From DATHWB01 sp035544575 (GTDB lineage: Bacteria > Actinomycetota > Acidimicrobiia > Spongiisociales > ZC4RG35): a stretch of DNA of 64,000 nucleotides. The position numbers and the translations under genes were made by a program. The stretch is taken from assembly GCA_035544575.1 (NCBI GenBank), contig DATKEC010000117.1, forward strand, positions 1-64,000. The letters are read 5' to 3'. A model generated the notes under the pieces. It searched no databases. It was not told the origin of the DNA and saw only the letters and a list, made by a program, of their open reading frames with translations. Shown piece by piece: positions 32,579 to 41,339 of this stretch. Within the stretch, counting starts at the first letter, position 1. Each line of letters starts with the position of its first letter.

Positions 32579-33636
32579 GCATTTCGGACGCCGGGGCTCC
32601 CGTCGATACCGGCGATGGCACGTCCCGCGCGCTGCTGCAGCTGACCGATGTCGTGAAGTACTTCACGGTGCGGCAGGGTCTCCTGGCCGCCACTCACACG
32701 GTCCACGCGGTCGACGGAATCACGCTCAACATCTTCGAGGGAGAGACACTCGGCGTGGTCGGCGAGTCGGGCTGCGGTAAGTCGACCCTCGCCCGAGTGG
32801 TCGTCGGACTGCTCCGCCCGGATTCGGGATCCGTCGAGTTGGGTGGGACAGACATCCACGCCGGCGACAGCGACGCAGCGAGTGCACGACGCAAGCTTCA
32901 GATGGTGTTCCAGGATCCGGCGGGCTCGCTCAACCCCAGACTCAGCGTTCTCGACAGCGTTGCCGAACCGCTGCATGCCCGCGGGATGCGCAGGACCGAC
33001 GACCGCGTGTTCGAGGCACTCGACCTCGTCGGTCTGAAGGCCGAGTACGCGCACCGTCTCCCCCATCAACTCTCGGGCGGACAGCAACAGCGTGCCTGTA
33101 TCGCACGAGCGCTGATCAGTGAGGCGCGTGTGGTGGTGCACGACGAGGCGGTCAGCGCTCTCGACATCTCCCTTCAGGCACAGGTGCTGAACCTGTTGCG
33201 CGACCTCCAAGACCGACTGGGCCTCACCTACGTCTTCATCTCCCACGACCTCGCCACCGTCCAGACGATCAGCACGCGGATCGCGGTGATGTACCTGGGG
33301 AAGGTGGTGGAACTGTCCCCCGCCCGCAGATTCCACGAGCGGCCCCTTCATCCCTATTCCGTGGCCCTGCGTTCGGCGGTACCCGTGCCGCATCCGGCGG
33401 TCGAGCGGGCCAGGGCGCGCATCCTCCTGCGAGGCGACGTGCCGAGTCCGCTCGCACCGCCATCCGGTTGCCGGTTCAATACACGATGCCCGCTCGCCCA
33501 GGACATATGCCGCGAAGCGGAACCACCCTTGACTGAACATGCCCCGGGACAATGGGCGGCCTGTCACTTCGCTGGCAGATTCGACCGCACGCTCAGCGCA
33601 ATTCGAGAACAGCCCCACGATGGGACTGCATCATGA
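32575..33636 (+). CDS. Oligopeptide ABC transporter ATPase (DppF/OppF type, second importer)
   Basis: A 353-aa ATPase from a GTG that overlaps the previous stop. Walker A GESGCGKST, Q-loop FQDPAGSLNP, signature LSGGQQQRACIARAL; the Walker B glutamate follows in VVVHDEAVSALD, where the usual 'LDEP' is HDEA, still keeping the catalytic Glu. It has the C-terminal GCRFNTRCPLAQDIC cluster. Translationally coupled (ATGA) to the permease gene that follows. Confidence 0.92.
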   Translation: MSISDAGAPVDTGDGTSRALLQLTDVVKYFTVRQGLLAATHTVHAVDGITLNIFEGETLGVVGESGCGKSTLARVVVGLLRPDSGSVELGGTDIHAGDSDAASARRKLQMVFQDPAGSLNPRLSVLDSVAEPLHARGMRRTDDRVFEALDLVGLKAEYAHRLPHQLSGGQQQRACIARALISEARVVVHDEAVSALDISLQAQVLNLLRDLQDRLGLTYVFISHDLATVQTISTRIAVMYLGKVVELSPARRFHERPLHPYSVALRSAVPVPHPAVERARARILLRGDVPSPLAPPSGCRFNTRCPLAQDICREAEPPLTEHAPGQWAACHFAGRFDRTLSAIREQPHDGTAS

Positions 33637-34583
33637 TCCGGTTCGCCCTGGAACGGATCATCGGCCTGATCCTCGTACTGTTCGCCGTCTCCGCCATCGT
33701 GTTCGGGCTCGGGTCGCTGATACCCGGAGATCTCGCCACGGTGCTGGTGGGTTCGGAAGGCGCAACCCCAGAGCAGTTCGAGAGGGTTCGTGAGGAACTC
33801 GGGCTGAACGACCCACTCGTCGTGCAGTACGGCCGCTGGATGGGTGGTGTCGTCCAGGGTGACTTCGGCGTCTCACCCATCACCGGCCGCTCCGTGAATG
33901 GGGAACTCGCCTCTCAGGTGCCCGTGTCCCTCGAACTCACGATCCTCGCACTCGCCGTCTCTACGCTCATCGGAATTCCCATGGGAATCCTGGCAGCCGT
34001 CCACGCCAACAATGCCTGGGACTTCGTGATTCGTGCCGCTCTCTTGATAGGGTTCTCGGTGCCGATCTTCGTCGCCGGGATCCTCCTGCTGTTGTTTGGA
34101 TCCAAGTATCTGACTCCGCTGTATGCAGCCTCCTACACACCAATCTCGGAGGGCATCGTCGAGAATCTGCGGAGCATGGTCTTCCCGGTCATGTCGATCG
34201 CTATCCCGGTGGCCGCCATGACGATGCAAATGACGCGGACGAGCATGCTGGAGACTCTCGGACAGCACTACATCACAATGGCGCGAGCCAAAGGGGCGCG
34301 GCGGCCGAACATCCTCTACATCCACGCTCTCAAGAACGCCATGTCACCCGTCCTGACGCTGCTCGGGTTCCAGTTCGGGATCCTCCTCGGCGGTCTGTTC
34401 GTGGTCGAGGCGATCTTCAGCCTCCCTGGCGTCGGACGGGGCCTGCTGGTGGCGATCGGGCAACGGGACTACCCGCTCGTGATGGCGATCACCATGGTGA
34501 TCGCCACCGCATTCGTCGTCGTCAATGTTCTCGTCGACCTGCTGTATCCGATACTCGACCCGCGACAGAGAGCTGCACGATGA
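33633..34583 (+). CDS. Oligopeptide ABC transporter permease (DppB type, second importer)
   Basis: A 316-aa protein from the ATG at 33633, which overlaps the ATPase stop; the open frame extends upstream within the ATPase gene, but the DppB-type start MIRFALERIIGLILVLFAVSAIVF fixes the N-terminus. It has LIPGDLATVLVG, LGLNDPLVVQYGRWMGGVVQGDFGVS and the EAA loop YITMARAKGARRPNI. Partner of the DppC-type gene that overlaps its stop. Confidence 0.92.
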   Translation: MIRFALERIIGLILVLFAVSAIVFGLGSLIPGDLATVLVGSEGATPEQFERVREELGLNDPLVVQYGRWMGGVVQGDFGVSPITGRSVNGELASQVPVSLELTILALAVSTLIGIPMGILAAVHANNAWDFVIRAALLIGFSVPIFVAGILLLLFGSKYLTPLYAASYTPISEGIVENLRSMVFPVMSIAIPVAAMTMQMTRTSMLETLGQHYITMARAKGARRPNILYIHALKNAMSPVLTLLGFQFGILLGGLFVVEAIFSLPGVGRGLLVAIGQRDYPLVMAITMVIATAFVVVNVLVDLLYPILDPRQRAAR

Positions 34584-35470
34584 CTGCCACTCCGTACACA
34601 TACCGTCCCCGAAGACTCGCACGACTGGTCCGGAACCCGAGCGGGCTGATCGCGACGATCATCGTCACTCTATTTCTCGTGATGACAGTCGCCGGCCCGT
34701 GGATCGCTCCGTACGACCCAAACGAACTCGGCAGCGGGACCCCGCTGCAGGGACCGTCAGCAGAGCATTGGTTTGGAACAGACGAGCTCGGGCGCGATCA
34801 GCTGAGCCGGGTCGTCTCGGCAGCACGGGTGGCAGTGGGAGTGTCGGTCATCTCTGTCACAATCGCTCTCGTGGTTGGTGGCATCGGGGGCATCGCAGCC
34901 GGCTACGCACGAGGCCTGACCGACAAGATCCTCGTGCGGGTGATGGACGTGATGTTCTCTTTCCCCACGCTTCTCCTGGCGATCGTGATCGTGGCGGTCC
35001 TCGGGCCGGGTCTGCTGACCGCCTCGCTCGCGATCGCCATCGTCTACACGCCCCGGTTCGCACGGGTCGCCCGCGGGGCCGCCCTCGGCATACGCAACGA
35101 GTTGTACATCGAGGCTGCTCAACTCGCCGGCGTGCACCCGGTGCGGATCGCCCGCCGTCACGTTGTCCCGAACATCGCCGCCCCGATGACCGTGCTGGCC
35201 GCCCTCTCGATGTCGACGGCGCAGCTCGCATATGCCGCGCTCAGCTTCCTCGGCCTCGGGACACTCCCCCCCCAAGCCGACTACGGGAGCATGCTGGCCA
35301 GAGCGCGGAACTTCATGACGATCGCACCCTCGATGGTGATCTTCCCTTCGATCGCCCTCGTGCTCCTGATCGTCGGCTTCAACCTCTTCGGCGATGCATT
35401 GCGCGACGTGCTCGACCCGCGAGCACAGCGCGGCAAGGCATCGATCCAGGGGGTCGAAGCGACGATCTGA
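34580..35470 (+). CDS. Oligopeptide ABC transporter permease (DppC type, second importer)
   Basis: A 296-aa protein, ATG overlapping the previous stop (ATGA). N-terminal cytoplasmic stretch, first span about 25-45, HWFGTDELGRDQLSRVVSAARV signature, EAA loop AAQLAGVHPVRIARRHVVPN and the final LFGDALRDVLDPR motif of the family. Followed after 14 bp by the D-aminoacylase gene. Confidence 0.92.
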   Translation: MTATPYTYRPRRLARLVRNPSGLIATIIVTLFLVMTVAGPWIAPYDPNELGSGTPLQGPSAEHWFGTDELGRDQLSRVVSAARVAVGVSVISVTIALVVGGIGGIAAGYARGLTDKILVRVMDVMFSFPTLLLAIVIVAVLGPGLLTASLAIAIVYTPRFARVARGAALGIRNELYIEAAQLAGVHPVRIARRHVVPNIAAPMTVLAALSMSTAQLAYAALSFLGLGTLPPQADYGSMLARARNFMTIAPSMVIFPSIALVLLIVGFNLFGDALRDVLDPRAQRGKASIQGVEATI

Positions 35471-35484
35471 AAGGGGACGCTCCC

Positions 35485-37089
35485 ATGGCGATCGCCGAGT
35501 TCCGAATCGACGGCGGGACCATCATCGACGGAACCGGGGAGCCCGGCCGGATCGGACGGGTGGCGATCCAGGGCGGACGCCTCATCGTCACCGACGATGC
35601 CGTCCCCGCCCGTCGCATCATCGACGCCGACGGGGCCATCGTTTCGCCTGGTTTCATCGACCTGCACACGCACTCGGACTTCACGCTGCCGCTCCACCCT
35701 GCTGCACCGGCGATGGTCCACCAGGGTGTCACGACGCAAGTCACCGGAAACTGTGGGTTCTCCCCGTTCCCCGCGCCGCCGGTACGCGTGAATGAGCTGA
35801 TGGCACTCACGAAGTTCATCGACAAGGGAATCGATTGGGACCGGTGTGCGACTGCCGACGACTACATCCGATACCTCGAAGACACGTCTCCGGCGACGAA
35901 CGTCGTCCTGCAGGTCGGTCTGGGGACCGTCCGCGTGGCAACGATGGGCTTCGACCGACGCCCTCCCACTTCCCCGGAGAGGGCCCAGATGGAAAGGGAG
36001 ATCTCGGCCGCGTTCGACGCTGGCGCCCTCGGAATCTCCAGTGGCCTCGTGTATGCCCCCGGTAGTTACGCCAGCGCTGACGAGGTCCGCGCGCTCGTTT
36101 CCGTCGCGGCAGCCCGGGGCGGGTTCTACTCCACCCACATCAGGAACGAGGGTGCGGAGTTACAGGCTTCGATCGAAGAGGCACTCGACACCGCGCGATC
36201 GGCCGGCGCTCCTCTCCAGATCAGCCATCACAAGGCGATCGGCTCCCCGAACTGGGGCTCGGTGAACTCCAGCCTCGCCCAGATCGACCGTGCCATCGAT
36301 CTCGGTCAAGATGTCCTCGCCGATGTGTACCCGTACCGTGCGGGTAGCACCACGCTCACCCAGATCCTGCCGACCTGGGCCCTCGAAGGCGGCATCCCAG
36401 CCATGCGAAGGAACCTCCAGGATCCGGCCGTGCGCAAGCGGATCGCCCACGAGATGACACGCCCAGACGCCCTCCGCGACTTCGACCCGAACGCGATCGT
36501 GCTCGCCGAGATCCCCCCGGGACCCAACGCGGGACATGAGGGTCGCTCCCTTGCCGAACTCGCCGCAGATGCCGGCCAGGATCCGATCGACGTTGCGTTC
36601 CGGCTACTCGTCGAAGAAGGTGCGGGAATCGTCATGGTGGTGTTCGGCATGGCGGAGGAGGACGTGAAGCGGGTGATGAGTCACCACGCGGTTGCGATTG
36701 CGAGTGATGGCTGGACGCTCGATCCTTCCACAGGCGGTACCCCGCATCCCCGCAGCTATGGGACGTTCCCGCGCGTCCTCGGCAAGTATGTGCGGGAGGA
36801 AGGAGTGCTGTCACTCGAAGCAGCCGTACACAAGATGACCGGCCTCCCGGCGCGTCGTCTGCGTGGACTGCAGCGCGGCCACATCGAGTCGGGATTCGTT
36901 GCAGACATCGTCGTGTTCGATCCCGCAGCGATTGCCGATGTCGCCACGTATTCAGACCCACATCGATTCAGTGTCGGGCTGGAACATGTCTTCGTCGGCG
37001 GCGTCCCCGTCATCGAGGACCGTCTCGAAACCGGCGCCCGCCCTGGCTCGGTGTTAACCAGAGAGCGCCGAGCCGATCCAGTCGAGTGA
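35485..37089 (+). CDS. N-acyl-D-amino-acid deacylase (D-aminoacylase)
   Basis: A 534-aa protein from the ATG at 35485 (AAGGGGACGCTCCC). The amidohydrolase superfamily D-aminoacylase signature is clear: H61/H63 (DLHTHSDF), C90 in TQVTGNCGFSP (the cysteine that bridges zinc in this family), STHIRNEG, LQISHHKAIG and ASDGWTLDP. It hydrolyses N-acyl-D-amino acids (or N-acyl-D-Glu/Asp) to the free D-amino acid and a carboxylate. Last gene of the second importer operon, so its substrate is probably what the importer brings in. The 3' end overlaps the convergent gene by 36 bp. Confidence 0.92.
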   Translation: MAIAEFRIDGGTIIDGTGEPGRIGRVAIQGGRLIVTDDAVPARRIIDADGAIVSPGFIDLHTHSDFTLPLHPAAPAMVHQGVTTQVTGNCGFSPFPAPPVRVNELMALTKFIDKGIDWDRCATADDYIRYLEDTSPATNVVLQVGLGTVRVATMGFDRRPPTSPERAQMEREISAAFDAGALGISSGLVYAPGSYASADEVRALVSVAAARGGFYSTHIRNEGAELQASIEEALDTARSAGAPLQISHHKAIGSPNWGSVNSSLAQIDRAIDLGQDVLADVYPYRAGSTTLTQILPTWALEGGIPAMRRNLQDPAVRKRIAHEMTRPDALRDFDPNAIVLAEIPPGPNAGHEGRSLAELAADAGQDPIDVAFRLLVEEGAGIVMVVFGMAEEDVKRVMSHHAVAIASDGWTLDPSTGGTPHPRSYGTFPRVLGKYVREEGVLSLEAAVHKMTGLPARRLRGLQRGHIESGFVADIVVFDPAAIADVATYSDPHRFSVGLEHVFVGGVPVIEDRLETGARPGSVLTRERRADPVE

Positions 37090-38256
37090 TCGAGACGGCA
37101 TCAGTCCGTAGTGGTAGAAGTCAACCCGGGAAGCGCCTGCAGCTCGGGCAACCCGAACCTTGTCCATCAGGCTGGCCGCGCTGACAGTGTCCGGCCACAT
37201 CGGGCGCAAGCCCACGCCGAACTCGACATCATCGATCTCGTCGAGATATCCCGCGATGAGGTGCCGGAGGTCTTCGGCCTCGGCGACATACCCGAGGATC
37301 TCGAAATCGTCGACGAGCGATGCAACCCGGGAGAGGTCGACGCCGAGCACCCACGCCTCCATCGGTGAGTCGCTGCTCCGCGTCGATCCACCCTTGGCCG
37401 ACCCGCCGTGGGCGCTGTAGGTGAAACGAACACCAGCCGCCCTGGCAGTGTCTGCGACCTCGTCGACCAGAGTCGACACCGTTTCGAGGCGAGCCGCGAC
37501 GAAACCGACGAGCTCTTCGCCGATCACGTCGACGAGCGCCTCCTGCGTCAGTGGGTCGTGCCCGCCGGTTCCCACCTCGAAGACCCCGTCGAGGTACCGG
37601 GCCACGTTTGCCTGCAACTGGTCGCCGTCCACGCCGTGGCGCCCGGCCGCTTGGCGGCACGACTCGCAGAAGCAGAGGCCGAGCAGGAAACGGGCGACAG
37701 GCCCCATGTCGACGAATGTGCGCTCGTGGTGATATCCGTGGTCGATGGTCCTGAAGTGAAGGGCTTCGGCGAAAATCGAGCTGACGGGATAGCGGCATAT
37801 GTCTCCCGTGAGCGCCACCGCGTAGCGGCGGACCTCTTGGTTCGCCGGACAGAGATCTGTGAGGTATCGGTCACCGTACGCGTTCCGCGGAGCACACTCG
37901 GGGTGCGCTGTCGCGAGCCGCGAATTGTGCAGGTAGACGGTCCAGGCTCGCGTTGTCATGCCCCGAACGTCAGCAGCCCCGCACAGCATCGCCAGCACGT
38001 CCTGTTCGCGCTGCAGCGAGTCCTCCACCGGTACGAGTTTGCCGTACCGAGCAGGCTCCGGCCGGAAGAGGACCGTCCCGCCGTCGTGGAAATACACCTT
38101 GCGCACCGGGTTGTGGGGGAGGACGTCTCTGGCGTTGTGGTAGGCCGTGGCGAGAGACACCCCCCTCGCCCCTGACCTGTCACGGATCTCGTCCAGCGCA
38201 CCGGCAAAACCGGTGTCGACCAGGTCGACCGCGAAGACGAACAAGGATGCGTCCAC
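37054..38256 (-). CDS. Uncharacterised TIM-barrel (glycosidase-like) protein
   Basis: A 400-aa protein from the GTG at 38256 placed five bases after GGGAGG; a GTG 36 bp further upstream lacks a ribosome site. There is no signal peptide. Segments such as YLTDLCPANQEVRRYAVALTGDICRYP and the CxxC-type LCFCESCRQAAG resemble the barrel of GH-like sugar hydrolases with unknown function, and a run of beta-alpha units continues to FYHYGLMPSRSLDWIG. Exact family not recognised; no catalytic pair can be named with confidence. A LacI-type site separates it from the divergent aldolase operon. Confidence 0.65.
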   Translation of the reverse strand: MDASLFVFAVDLVDTGFAGALDEIRDRSGARGVSLATAYHNARDVLPHNPVRKVYFHDGGTVLFRPEPARYGKLVPVEDSLQREQDVLAMLCGAADVRGMTTRAWTVYLHNSRLATAHPECAPRNAYGDRYLTDLCPANQEVRRYAVALTGDICRYPVSSIFAEALHFRTIDHGYHHERTFVDMGPVARFLLGLCFCESCRQAAGRHGVDGDQLQANVARYLDGVFEVGTGGHDPLTQEALVDVIGEELVGFVAARLETVSTLVDEVADTARAAGVRFTYSAHGGSAKGGSTRSSDSPMEAWVLGVDLSRVASLVDDFEILGYVAEAEDLRHLIAGYLDEIDDVEFGVGLRPMWPDTVSAASLMDKVRVARAAGASRVDFYHYGLMPSRSLDWIGSALSG

Positions 38257-38310
38257 CCGTACCTCCCATCCTGCGAACCGGGCTTGGCGCACGCTAACGC
38301 CCGCCGGATC

Positions 38311-38322
38311 GGATACGATTCC
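38311..38322. promoter_or_regulatory. LacI-type operator candidate between the TIM-barrel and aldolase genes
   Basis: GGATACGATTCC in the 101-bp divergent gap; it is the same sequence as the site at 48366-48377. Confidence 0.55.
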
Positions 38323-38357
38323 GGCGTGCCGAGTCCTCCCTCACCGTCGACCGGTCG

Positions 38358-39629
38358 ATGACGCGGCTGACCCACCGCGCCGAGATCGCAGGACGTCCGC
38401 TCACTGTCCTCGACAAGGGAATACCCGCGGCTCCGCCCGGCGCCACCATCGGATCGATCGGCGAACTCGGTTGGAGCGTGCCCGATCTCCTTCCACCTGT
38501 GGCGGTGCTCCGGGAGTCTGCACTCGAGCACAACATCGAGATGATGGCCGGGTATTGCCAGGAGCACGGGTTCCACCTGGCTCCGCACGCCAAGACGACG
38601 ATGGCGCCCGCTCTCGTCGACCGGCAGCTCGCACATGGCGCTTGGGGGATGACCGTGGGAACGGCTTTCCAGGCACGCGTTCTGGCCGGGCTGGGAGTCC
38701 ACAGGATCATCATTGCTCACCAGGTCCATGACCGCGTCGGGATCGCGGAACTCGCGCGGTTGCTCGTGGAACACCCCGACCTCGAGATCCACGTGCTGGC
38801 CGACTCGTTGCAGGGTGTTGCGCTGATGGACGCCGCTCTCGCCGCCCTCGAACCTCACAGGCCGTTACACGTCCTCGTCGAATTGGGGATGACCGGTGGT
38901 CGAACCGGCGCGCGAACGGTCGAAGGGGCTCTCGATGTCGCCCGCGCGGTCAGCCGTGCCCCCACGCTCCGGTTCGCGGGCGTCGAGGGCTACGAGGGCC
39001 TGGCCGAGCGCGGCGAGCTCGACAGCACGCTGCGGGCCGTCGACCGCTTCCTCGACGAGATGGTCGGGCTCACCGAAGCCGTCGAACGCGAGCGACTGGC
39101 CGACGGAGCGATCATCCTCTCGGCCGGTGGAAGCGCGTACTTCGACCGCGTGGTCGACCGGTTCGGGACGATCGGTCCGGGCGTGGTCAAGATCCTCCGG
39201 TCCGGCTGTTACGTCACCCACGACCACAGCAAGTATCGGCGCTTGTCACCGCTCGACGGACGATCGACATCTTCACCCAGGTTGCGGCCGGCGCTCGAGG
39301 TGTGGTGCGCCGTCGTCTCGCGGCCCGAACGCGATCTCATCGTCGTGAACGGAGGACGGCGGGACATGTCCTTCGATGCCGGGTTGCCGTTGGCATTCGC
39401 ACTGTGGCACGGCGATGCAGGTGCGGTGGACCTCGAAGAGTGGTGGCCGGTGGAGCGAATGATGGATCAACACGCGATGCTTCGGATCCCGGCACACGCC
39501 GAAGTTGGGCCGGGCGATCTGATCGCGCTCGGCATCTCCCATCCATGCACCACCTTCGACAAGTGGCGGGTGATGCCGGTAGTCGACGACCGGCATCAGG
39601 TCGTCGACGCCGTCGTCACCCACTTCTGA
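38358..39629 (+). CDS. D-threonine-aldolase / D-serine-dehydratase-like PLP enzyme
   Basis: A 423-aa fold-type III PLP enzyme (alanine-racemase N-terminal barrel plus metal-binding C-terminal domain). The Schiff-base lysine is K79 (PHAKTTMAP); the metal site His/Cys appears in GISHPCTTFDKW near residue 400. Family members are D-threonine aldolase, D-serine dehydratase (DSD1) and 3-hydroxy-D-aspartate aldolase, all acting on beta-hydroxy-D-amino acids. First gene of a plus-strand operon with an epimerase-like and an AMDase-like gene. Being near a D-aminoacylase supports a D-amino-acid substrate. Confidence 0.87.
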   Translation: MTRLTHRAEIAGRPLTVLDKGIPAAPPGATIGSIGELGWSVPDLLPPVAVLRESALEHNIEMMAGYCQEHGFHLAPHAKTTMAPALVDRQLAHGAWGMTVGTAFQARVLAGLGVHRIIIAHQVHDRVGIAELARLLVEHPDLEIHVLADSLQGVALMDAALAALEPHRPLHVLVELGMTGGRTGARTVEGALDVARAVSRAPTLRFAGVEGYEGLAERGELDSTLRAVDRFLDEMVGLTEAVERERLADGAIILSAGGSAYFDRVVDRFGTIGPGVVKILRSGCYVTHDHSKYRRLSPLDGRSTSSPRLRPALEVWCAVVSRPERDLIVVNGGRRDMSFDAGLPLAFALWHGDAGAVDLEEWWPVERMMDQHAMLRIPAHAEVGPGDLIALGISHPCTTFDKWRVMPVVDDRHQVVDAVVTHF

Positions 39630-39643
39630 GAGGACGCAGATCC

Positions 39644-40573
39644 ATGAGCGAACGATCCACCCGCCCCAGGACGAAGGTGCTCGTCACCGGGGCGGGCGGC
39701 TATATGGCGGCCCGACTGCTCCCGGAACTCGCCCGTGACTACGACCTCCGCCTCGTCGACGTGCGCGACGTGACCGCGGAGTACGACATCGCCGACGTCC
39801 ACACCGCCGACCTCGCCTCACCGAACCGCGACGGGTACGGCCACCTCTTTGCAGATGTCGAAGTCGTCGTGCATCTCGGATACATCCGATCCAGCCCCAG
39901 AGGCGTCTACGACCAGACCATCCCCCATATCGATCGGTTCGAGGCCGAGATGGCGAACGTGCAGATGGCATACAACGTCTACCGGGTCGCGCTCGACGCA
40001 GGTGTGCGGAGGGTCGTCGTGGCGAGTTCGAACCATGCCGCCGATTGGTATGAGCATGCACTCGTCCACTCAGGCCGCCGTGAGAATGTCACACCCTCCG
40101 ATTTGCCGCTCTCAGACAACTTCTACGGGTGGTCGAAGGCTGCCTACGAACTCATGGCATTCCCGTTCGCTTGTGGCACCTTCGGCCGTTCACTGGAAGT
40201 GGTGCTCCTCCGCATCGGTGCCCCGAGGGACGTGGACGCAGCGGATCACATCGGCCGGGAGACGGGTACGCAACCGAGCATCCCGGGCGGCGTGGCGGGA
40301 TTGAAACGCGACCTGGGCGCCTACCTGAGCCGAGCAGACGGAGTGCAGCTGTTCACGCGGGCGATCGAGACCGAGGACATCCGCGACGAGCATGGCGTGC
40401 CATGGCTCATCGCGTACGGGATCAGCGACAACACACGCGCCTTTTGGTCCTTGGAGACAGCGAAACGAGTGCTGGGCTACGAGCCACAGGACGACGGGGA
40501 CATCAGGTTCGCGGATCAGGTAGGGCGATGGATCACCAACCCCGGCGATCCACGGCCGGGAAAGCTCGGATGA
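39644..40573 (+). CDS. NAD-dependent epimerase/dehydratase family protein (uronate-dehydrogenase-like)
   Basis: A 309-aa extended SDR from the ATG at 39644 (GAGAGGACGCAGATCC). The dinucleotide site is TGAGGYMAARL (residues 15-25), the substrate-binding loop includes VVVASSNHAADWY, and the catalytic pair is Y151 and K155 (YGWSK). The SNH motif near residue 119 and the lack of the long C-terminal epimerase region resemble uronate dehydrogenases, which oxidise hexuronates to aldarolactones. Sits 14 bp after the aldolase gene. Confidence 0.8.
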   Translation: MSERSTRPRTKVLVTGAGGYMAARLLPELARDYDLRLVDVRDVTAEYDIADVHTADLASPNRDGYGHLFADVEVVVHLGYIRSSPRGVYDQTIPHIDRFEAEMANVQMAYNVYRVALDAGVRRVVVASSNHAADWYEHALVHSGRRENVTPSDLPLSDNFYGWSKAAYELMAFPFACGTFGRSLEVVLLRIGAPRDVDAADHIGRETGTQPSIPGGVAGLKRDLGAYLSRADGVQLFTRAIETEDIRDEHGVPWLIAYGISDNTRAFWSLETAKRVLGYEPQDDGDIRFADQVGRWITNPGDPRPGKLG

Positions 40574-40586
40574 CCAAGGAGCATCG

Positions 40587-41333
40587 ATGACCGACACCAC
40601 AGCCTCGATCGGAATGATCCTCCCGTTCGACTCCGCGCTCGATCGGGAGTTCTGGCAATACGTTCCCGACGGCGTCGACCTGTTCATGACACGGACGCCC
40701 CACGTCGCCGGGCCGCTCGGCGTCCCTCTGATAGCCGCAGTTTCCGAACCTGCAGCGATCCTTTCCGCCGCCGCCGACATGGCCGTAGCCCTCGATCCCG
40801 ACGTGGTCGTCTACGCGTGCACGTCGGGGAGCTTCATCCGAGGACTCGACGCGTGCCGCCAACTCCGCGCAGACATCGAAGCGGCCGGGTGTCGCCGGGG
40901 TGGATCCACCAGCGAGTTCTTGCTCGACGCGCTCGAGGTGTTGGGGGCGGGCAGGGTGGCGGTCGCAGCCCCATATGACGACGAGATGACCGGCCTCCTC
41001 CTCGACTTCCTCAAGGAAGCGGGGCACGACCCGGTCTCGTGTGCGAACCTGGGGATGACCGGCGACCCCAAGTCAGTCGATTCCCAGGGGGTTCTCGAAC
41101 TGGCACGGGCGGCGGACTCCCCGTCCGCGGAGGCTCTGATCCTCAGCTGCACCAATCTCCGCACGTTCGAACTCGTACCCATGCTCGAGTCGGAATTGGG
41201 TAAGCCCGTTGTGACGTCCAACCAGGTTTCGATTTGGGGTGCCCTCGTCCATGTCGGTGCTCCGATGCCCGCGATCGATCATGCCCTGTTCAAGCGAGTC
41301 TTGGCACAACGTTCGCCGTCACCTACCCGGTAG
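40587..41333 (+). CDS. Asp/Glu racemase superfamily protein (maleate isomerase / AMDase type)
   Basis: A 248-aa protein with both catalytic cysteines of the group: C78 in VVVYACTSGSF and C188 in LILSCTNLRTFE. The CTSG and SCTNLRT contexts are those of maleate cis-trans isomerase and arylmalonate decarboxylase rather than glutamate racemase. Third gene of the plus-strand aldolase-epimerase operon (13-bp gap). A role in isomerising or decarboxylating an unsaturated or malonic dicarboxylate derived from the substrate is inferred. Confidence 0.85.
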   Translation: MTDTTASIGMILPFDSALDREFWQYVPDGVDLFMTRTPHVAGPLGVPLIAAVSEPAAILSAAADMAVALDPDVVVYACTSGSFIRGLDACRQLRADIEAAGCRRGGSTSEFLLDALEVLGAGRVAVAAPYDDEMTGLLLDFLKEAGHDPVSCANLGMTGDPKSVDSQGVLELARAADSPSAEALILSCTNLRTFELVPMLESELGKPVVTSNQVSIWGALVHVGAPMPAIDHALFKRVLAQRSPSPTR

Positions 41334-41339
41334 GCGTGA

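Noticed and set aside
32254..33618. Long minus-strand open frame opposite the second importer's ATPases.
   Set aside because: It is a GC-rich shadow of two ATPase genes whose motifs are complete on the plus strand.
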